Part shown: positions 58,279 to 64,000 of the stretch, piece after piece | Layout of the letters: every line of letters begins with the position of its first letter | Numbering within the stretch: the stretch's first letter is position 1 | Assembly (NCBI GenBank): GCA_963970005.1 | Contig: CAXAMN010029027.1 | Span: 736,071 to 800,070, forward strand | DNA from: Durusdinium trenchii | Lineage: Eukaryota; Sar; Dinophyceae; Suessiales; Symbiodiniaceae | Length of the DNA: 64,000 nucleotides | Direction: 5' to 3' | Made by a program: the position numbers and the translations under genes | The notes under the pieces: model-generated | Databases searched by the model: none | Told to the model about the DNA's origin: nothing | Seen by the model: only the letters and a program-made list of their open reading frames with translations

Positions 58279-61200
58279 CGCGATTATGTCATCTACCCAT
58301 TAAATCTCTCCGATTGGTGCAGCGTACCCTCTCAACAGGCCTCAAAGCAGCATATTGGCATATCAACCAACAAACAAATGCATCTATTACGCATGTTTCC
58401 TCCCTCCACTTCCTTATACATTTTATCTACCCCCGTCTGCCATACCGGCAGATCATGATTCAGGACCTCCTTAATGTGTGTGGCTTTGACGACAATGTCA
58501 ACTTGTCTGATGCTCTCCTCTCTTTACGAGTCAATATTGGCAAGTTCACTGACTGTATAGTCACAGACCCATCCGCGACTGTCGACGACACTTCGTTCAT
58601 TCTTCCAAATGAAGTACAATCCCTACGCCACATCCCCACGAGGTTCTGGCAACTCTGCCACAAAATTCTACAATTCCGGGAGCAGAGACCGAGTAATTTG
58701 CCAGTCTCTGTAAAAGGAATTCACTCTTGGAATCTCAATAGCTGGTCTCCTGGACTTCCCACCAATGTGCACAAGACTTGGATAGTCAAAGCTATGCTGA
58801 AACAGGCCCCTGTATTATTACAGGAAACAAAATGGGATCAAGCCAACCTCCAATACTTATCCCACACGTGGCCTGACATCAAAGTAGTTGCTACTTTAGC
58901 CAAACACAATCCGGGTGAGCAAGCTGGAGTTGCGATCCTGTTTCCTCCAGGATGGAAGGTCCTAGAAGAACGTATTTTGGTTCAACATTACGCAGTTGCT
59001 GCCTGCGTTGAATACCAAGCTTGCACTATATGGCTTGTCTCGATCTATATACCTCCGAGCAGCCCTAAGGCATTCGTATCCAACACTCTACAAACCATTA
59101 TTGCATTGACTGATTATCCAGTCTTTGTAGGAGGAGACTTTAATCGGTGTGATCAAAATCATTTTCACACGTGGGATGACTTCCTAGTGCAGGCTGGACT
59201 CACTGATGTTGACCCTGCACTTCCTACTTACAAGTACCAAGACCAGGAATCCTCGCTTGATAGATTTTTAGTACCTAGTCTCTTCCTTGACGCAACGCAA
59301 CTCTTTGCTTGCATTTATGGCAGGTACCGGATCGATACTTGCCATCACAAAGCTCTGTTGCTCAGGCTAAAGATGAAACCGCGACTTCGACCACATCCAC
59401 AGTCTGAAAAGCATCACACAATACCGACTCAAGTTTTTCTTGATCCAACGATTGCATCGGAAAGTCTACAAGCAGTTACAAGACAAGCTTCCCTACTTGC
59501 TCTCAAACGAAAAATCTCGCTAGCGCAGGAGACTAAGCCTGCTAGTGTCGTGTTATCACACCACAGTCGTGCCATAGTTTGGAGTTGGTGGAGGACTCAC
59601 TCTTGTCACTTCAAAAAATTGGCTCCGTTAAAGCGACTATACAAACTTCTTGGTAAAGAACAAACGCACCTGCACATACGACAGGAAGAACTACGCCTAT
59701 TGTATGAGCAGAGTGCGGATACTGACCTACTACAGTCCTGGCAAACTCAGCAGGGATGCCTTCTGATTCCAGCTACTGTCATAGCTTCCGCTTTACAAGC
59801 AGCTGAAGTCGCAACTGCGACCAACACACAGATGCCCTTTGGCACTGACAATACAGACCCAGTTCAGCGAATTCGAAGGCAAAAAATCTTTTGGGATAGA
59901 CTCAAAACGGTGTGCCCCAAGGGCACCTTCTATCATGGTCCACTGTTGCAACATAATGGCCAAGAATGTCGTACTGCCCTTGAGTATGATGAAGCCATGC
60001 TTGCTACTCGAGACTTTTGGTTTACGCACCCTGTTCAGTATGATCGAGATTGGCAAGACACGCTTTCGGCTTACCGACGGTGTGTCGTGCCGTGGCCTGT
60101 CATTCCGGAGCCCACGGAGCAAGATTATGTTGAACATCTCCTCCTTACTAAGGATTCTGCTCCGGGCCCTGATGGGCTACCTTATGCTCTTTGGCGGATG
60201 TTCCCGCAGCAAACTGCTGCGATCCTTCAGGATGATTTTCATCACATTTTAGCTGGCGCGCTAACACCACCCACCCAGGTAGGAGTATGGATCCCAAAAG
60301 CCAAACAGGGGCCCACGGCTGATTTTTTTCGGCCTTTAGGCATGCCTGACACGCTTGACAGACTGCAAGATGGCACAGTTGCTGCTATCCTGTTTCGAGT
60401 CACCAGGCATAGTTTCCACCCTGCCCAAACTTTGCTCAACTCCTTTCGAGAACCGCAAAGGGCAGTGCTAGAAGTGCAAGGAGCTCTGGAGGGCTCGTCC
60501 CCGGCTTCTGCCCTCTTTGCTGATCTATCCAAAGCATTTGAGCGCATTAATGCACATTGGATCCTTCACATCTTACGCATTCGACAGCGCTCCCCTTGGG
60601 TCCTCCAATTTGCACGCTATCTGTTGTTTGGTAGAAGAATCAGACACAAAGTACAAGGGCGGCTTCTACCTGCGAGAAATGTGCATTCTGGAGTTGATAT
60701 GGGGCGATCCACATCAGTATATTTCTTCTGCCTTGCCATGGATCCTATTTTTGTTGTTCTCAATCAAATTCCGCAAGTTTTAGTTGTTGCAGGATATGTT
60801 GATGACACGACAATAGTGGGTCGGCAAACAAACCCGAACTGGGTCCGAGAGGTTTTTCAGAACATAAGAAAATGGAAGTCTGCTGGTATTGTCATGGACA
60901 CACATCACTGTTGGCAAGTCGGATTTTCCAGCAGAGCGCTTGACGAAAACATACTGCACAGAGTTGAAGATGTCTGGGGTTACGTAACTCCTATTCATGA
61001 ATCAGGACAAGCCACTTGCAGTGCTGCGCTGCAACATGTCCCTGGATATGCGCGTCGCTTTGTCCTTAGACACGGTGACCACTGCATACATATGGCCTCA
61101 GAGGCCATACCCAGACTGGTAACTGAAGGGCACCCCATGCTTTGCCAATTGGCTGCTAGTCCATGCCAGTGCCGATCCAAAACACAACTGCTCACAAATG

Positions 61201-64000
61201 TCAGTTACGCTGCTGAGCAACTGTTTTGCCTGGACCAAGCAGGCCTAGGCGGTCAGTGCATAGTGCCGTCAACAGTTAACCTTGGCCTAACAATCCATAC
61301 AGGATGGACATGTCAACTCACCAATGAGACCATGGTCAAATTACCGTTGCAATTATCTCTTACCACTCTGCTGTCAAAGCAGCTGGTGAAATTCCGAACG
61401 AGGCTTGCTGCTGCCAATCGGGCCAACCTTAGCACCCATATGAAGATTATTTACTTTAACACCTTCTCGCTGAGCCTCTTTTACTACTCGCAGACACAGC
61501 GTTTCTTTTCACCCAAGCTTCTCAAGCCGCTGTACCACGCAATGGCAGAATTTTTGCTACAGCGACATTGGTTCCCGCAACACCTATTGGTTGGACTCTG
61601 CAGGTGGTTACGCATAGGCCCACTGCTTGACCCAACCGTCATGCAGGCAGTCTCCCTCTTTGGATGCTACTTACGGCAAGGACATAGGTCCCTTGCAGAA
61701 GATCAAGAAGGTTCGTACGCTATACAAATCCAACAATGTTGGAAGTATTGGCAGCAGCAGCTTCCGGCTGAAGACATACAGCGCCTCTTAGCTCTCCTAA
61801 AACAAAACAATACTCCGGCGCAGAGGGCGAGTGGATTTAAGCAGCTCTTCAAACAACTCGCCATTGGCAGATTGCTTGCAGCCTCACATAGGCACTTGGC
61901 TGCACGAATAAGCAAGAATGGTTGGGCCATGGGGCCCTCCATCCTGTTTTTGGGCTGGCTAGCGGATCTACCTACCACTCAGGTAGGGGCAGTGCCGCGC
62001 TATGCTGTTTTACGATGGGCTCTAGGAGAAGATGCTGACTTTTGGCTGCCCCTCAGAGGCAAGCTCAGTCGCAGTCAACCTTGCGTTTGGTGTCACAACC
62101 ATACACGATGCTTTCCATGCGGACCAGGATATGGAGCACTCTGTCCGACCTGCCTTCTGCCTGCTACTCCAGTGGATATTACCTTGACCACCCTCCCTGA
62201 AGAAAGCAAGAGTTTTCTCCATTTTCATCAAATTCTCGTGCCTGAGCCCAAGCAACTGCCCCCAGCATTTTCTCGACTACTATCCTCAGTCGGCTGTCGC
62301 GCGAATAACTCCTATGTTCCTTGTGTGCTTTGTCAGGGTGGTTACAACTCTGTCGATCATTGGTTATCCTTCTGTCCGGTTGTACACCTCACCTGGCTTG
62401 CTCTGTGGGCTGCTCCTGCACCAGAGATCAATTGGCGGATAGTGCCGTCCCGTAGCATAGGAGTAGCACTTTGCTACACGCTCTTCCACCTGAGGCGGCT
62501 GGTTACTGAGTATGGCGGACTCCGACCGAACATTGCGTGTGTGCGTCACTGCAGTATTTCACATCACGTGCTTGACCTCTGGCAGCGTATTTATTCTTCG
62601 CTACCTAGTACGCTGCTTAACCACTTCCGTGCTCCACCACAACCGAGCAGTACTGCGTGTACTGACTCCACTAAGATTCGAACGCAGCGTTTCCCTGCGG
62701 TTTTACTTGAAGCGGCCTTGCTCCCGCCTAAGGGACTTGCAACGACTCAGCCCTTTGCCAAAGGGGATACGATTGCTACTTTTGCTAAGCAGGATCACCG
62801 CCTCCGTTTGCTCCTTTCACAACACCGAAAGCTTCCCTTGCCCACAGCAACCGCATGCCTCGTCCCCTTTTCATGCCACTGCGGGGCCACGCACTTGCGT
62901 TTGCAAGCCATGGACGATCTGTCTGCAAATACTATCCTCCTGCTAGGTGAACCGCAAGAATGGCAAGGTTGCTTGGTACAATTTGATGGCTCTGCGCACA
63001 AGCACACGCAAACTGGAGGAGCAGGAGTCAGCCTACTGCATGTAACGCCGTCTTCCACCTCCCTTGTCCAGTGGCTTTCCATCCCCTTACTTTCTTGCTC
63101 TGATAATGTAGTAGCAGAAGCACATGCCTGTAGGGCTGCCATAAACCTTGCATTTGAGTATTATGTCTCCTGCATGTCCAAAGGCATCCCCATTGACAGT
63201 GTTGTAGTGCAAGGTGACATCTTGCCAGTAATCAACTACCTGCAATACAAAGGTAGAATTAAAAAACCTGCGGTTGTCGCCATTTTAGAACAATGCCAGC
63301 ACTTGCTTGCCCGGGCGCCTTGTTTGTTTCGCTTGGTCTATCTGCCAAGGGAGTGCAACCGGCTAGCAGATTACTTTGCAGGGCAGGCTAGTGCTGCAGC
63401 TAGGAAGGCGGATAACAACCCGCTTGTTCCCTTGCATCATGTAGCGCTCCCACCGTTTCACTTGGTGCAAGCCCTGGGCTTCATTATTCAACAGGGAGAT
63501 GCAATGCAAGCCCCTGCCTTCGTTCTCACAGAGTGCCCTTCTCCCACTCCCCAGGAAATGCATGCACTACTCCGAAGGCACCCACACTACAAATGGGTTG
63601 CAATGGACTACATTGCCTTGGCAGTATCGTCCTCTCATCGCCTCAACGTAGGGTACAAGCCCACGGTCAACTCCATGGGCGGTCGATTTTATTCAGTCGG
63701 CAATGCCGCGCAACGCCTGCCGCGTCAGGTTCGGCTGCTTCTCTTTGGCAACTCACATTGGGAGATAGACATTAGTGGAGCACACTATGAGCTCATGAGG
63801 CGGCAATGCAGGGCAGCTGAGGTTCATTTATCACTACTGCCAATTACGCAAATGAGAAGCTACCTCACAAGAGCTCTTAGGGCACAGATTGCCGAAACTG
63901 ACATTAGCCTCCTGGTCAAGACATGGCCACTAGTCATCATTAACAGTGCCACTCCACAGGAAGCTATCGAATACCTTAACAAACGCATTCAAATGGAACC
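58275..64000 (+). CDS. LINE ORF2: endonuclease, reverse transcriptase, zinc motifs, RNase H, extra C-terminal domain (partial)
   Basis: ATG 58275-58277 overlaps the ORF1 stop as ATGA; open for 1908 codons to the window end. APE-type endonuclease: SWNLNSWSPG (~152), LLQETKWD, VGGDFNRCD, LDRFL and CHHKALL. RT: DSAPGPDGLPYALWR (finger/motif 0-2 region), ALFADLSKAFERI (motif A), AGYVDDTTIVG (catalytic, Tyr at 60795). Zinc motifs: CVWCHNHTRCFPC and CVLCQGGYNSVDHWLSFC. RNase H: VQFDGSAHK (~1570), VVAEAHACRA, VVVQGDILPV and CNRLADYFAG. Beyond it (~1700 to the end) follows an additional domain with GGRFYSVGNAAQRLPRQV and HWEIDISGAHYELMRR. It nicks target DNA and reverse-transcribes the element RNA there. 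The end of the protein lies outside the window. Confidence 0.9.
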   Translation, partial: MTRLCHLPIKSLRLVQRTLSTGLKAAYWHINQQTNASITHVSSLHFLIHFIYPRLPYRQIMIQDLLNVCGFDDNVNLSDALLSLRVNIGKFTDCIVTDPSATVDDTSFILPNEVQSLRHIPTRFWQLCHKILQFREQRPSNLPVSVKGIHSWNLNSWSPGLPTNVHKTWIVKAMLKQAPVLLQETKWDQANLQYLSHTWPDIKVVATLAKHNPGEQAGVAILFPPGWKVLEERILVQHYAVAACVEYQACTIWLVSIYIPPSSPKAFVSNTLQTIIALTDYPVFVGGDFNRCDQNHFHTWDDFLVQAGLTDVDPALPTYKYQDQESSLDRFLVPSLFLDATQLFACIYGRYRIDTCHHKALLLRLKMKPRLRPHPQSEKHHTIPTQVFLDPTIASESLQAVTRQASLLALKRKISLAQETKPASVVLSHHSRAIVWSWWRTHSCHFKKLAPLKRLYKLLGKEQTHLHIRQEELRLLYEQSADTDLLQSWQTQQGCLLIPATVIASALQAAEVATATNTQMPFGTDNTDPVQRIRRQKIFWDRLKTVCPKGTFYHGPLLQHNGQECRTALEYDEAMLATRDFWFTHPVQYDRDWQDTLSAYRRCVVPWPVIPEPTEQDYVEHLLLTKDSAPGPDGLPYALWRMFPQQTAAILQDDFHHILAGALTPPTQVGVWIPKAKQGPTADFFRPLGMPDTLDRLQDGTVAAILFRVTRHSFHPAQTLLNSFREPQRAVLEVQGALEGSSPASALFADLSKAFERINAHWILHILRIRQRSPWVLQFARYLLFGRRIRHKVQGRLLPARNVHSGVDMGRSTSVYFFCLAMDPIFVVLNQIPQVLVVAGYVDDTTIVGRQTNPNWVREVFQNIRKWKSAGIVMDTHHCWQVGFSSRALDENILHRVEDVWGYVTPIHESGQATCSAALQHVPGYARRFVLRHGDHCIHMASEAIPRLVTEGHPMLCQLAASPCQCRSKTQLLTNVSYAAEQLFCLDQAGLGGQCIVPSTVNLGLTIHTGWTCQLTNETMVKLPLQLSLTTLLSKQLVKFRTRLAAANRANLSTHMKIIYFNTFSLSLFYYSQTQRFFSPKLLKPLYHAMAEFLLQRHWFPQHLLVGLCRWLRIGPLLDPTVMQAVSLFGCYLRQGHRSLAEDQEGSYAIQIQQCWKYWQQQLPAEDIQRLLALLKQNNTPAQRASGFKQLFKQLAIGRLLAASHRHLAARISKNGWAMGPSILFLGWLADLPTTQVGAVPRYAVLRWALGEDADFWLPLRGKLSRSQPCVWCHNHTRCFPCGPGYGALCPTCLLPATPVDITLTTLPEESKSFLHFHQILVPEPKQLPPAFSRLLSSVGCRANNSYVPCVLCQGGYNSVDHWLSFCPVVHLTWLALWAAPAPEINWRIVPSRSIGVALCYTLFHLRRLVTEYGGLRPNIACVRHCSISHHVLDLWQRIYSSLPSTLLNHFRAPPQPSSTACTDSTKIRTQRFPAVLLEAALLPPKGLATTQPFAKGDTIATFAKQDHRLRLLLSQHRKLPLPTATACLVPFSCHCGATHLRLQAMDDLSANTILLLGEPQEWQGCLVQFDGSAHKHTQTGGAGVSLLHVTPSSTSLVQWLSIPLLSCSDNVVAEAHACRAAINLAFEYYVSCMSKGIPIDSVVVQGDILPVINYLQYKGRIKKPAVVAILEQCQHLLARAPCLFRLVYLPRECNRLADYFAGQASAAARKADNNPLVPLHHVALPPFHLVQALGFIIQQGDAMQAPAFVLTECPSPTPQEMHALLRRHPHYKWVAMDYIALAVSSSHRLNVGYKPTVNSMGGRFYSVGNAAQRLPRQVRLLLFGNSHWEIDISGAHYELMRRQCRAAEVHLSLLPITQMRSYLTRALRAQIAETDISLLVKTWPLVIINSATPQEAIEYLNKRIQME

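Larger units (their letters stand above)
51336..64000 (+). mobile_element. Very large LINE-type retrotransposon carrying USP-like and methyltransferase domains
   Basis: A two-ORF non-LTR element in good condition: ORF1 51481-58278 and ORF2 from 58275 to the window end with no stop seen. At more than 12.6 kb it is far longer than a typical 4-7 kb LINE. No LTRs or terminal repeats are seen; the 3' end lies beyond the window. The left limit given is that of the leader hairpins and is only a minimum. Endonuclease plus YVDD RT plus RNase H supports a LINE of the APE-containing group. Confidence 0.88.

Overview
The window looks like nuclear DNA of a dinoflagellate (a Symbiodiniaceae-like alga is the best guess; the species cannot be read from the sequence). 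The reasons are a mostly GC-rich, gene-poor background with many simple repeats; apparent small coiled-coil exons with GT-AG or GC-AG borders; tandem BspA-type leucine-rich-repeat genes; a multi-part protein family that I recall as repetitive in dinoflagellate genomes; and large retroelements that carry cytosine-methyltransferase domains. No bacterial operon, rRNA, tRNA or CRISPR array was recognised.

Region by region: 1-3.7 kb is host DNA with only weak exon candidates. 3.86-23.59 kb is an AT-rich island that I read as a decayed, right-truncated endogenous polinton-like virus: a DDE integrase, a C5 methyltransferase, an A32-type packaging ATPase and several small zinc-ribbon, acidic or AT-hook proteins, with palindromic hairpins at gene ends. 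Frameshifts and in-frame stops break most of these genes. Two retroelements sit inside the virus. One is a 7.6-kb tyrosine-recombinase (Ngaro/DIRS-type) element at 4591-12206 with split direct repeats and no target duplication. The other is a 7.1-kb Ty1/copia element at 15226-22351 with identical 121-bp LTRs and a 5-bp target duplication. 23.6-38 kb is host DNA with exon traces on the minus strand (a coiled-coil gene at about 24-28 kb and a membrane RING-H2 gene at about 32-33 kb) and repeats. 38-41.4 kb holds minus-strand fragments of the repetitive dinoflagellate family, peppered with small TTCC-loop hairpins. 42.08-43.2 kb has a 73-bp and then a 60-bp tandem array. 43.6-50.5 kb holds BspA-LRR genes in two segmentally duplicated blocks, mostly decayed.

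51.3-64 kb (running off the end) is a very large non-LTR retrotransposon. ORF1 (about 2265 aa) contains a putative ubiquitin-specific-protease-like domain followed by a complete DNMT3-like cytosine methyltransferase. ORF2 overlaps the ORF1 stop by ATGA and encodes endonuclease, reverse transcriptase, zinc motifs, RNase H and a further C-terminal domain with a conserved-looking acidic motif.

The common thread is mobile DNA carrying DNA methyltransferases: three unrelated elements in 64 kb (virus, tyrosine-recombinase retroelement, LINE) each have their own PC-motif methyltransferase, in three different architectures.
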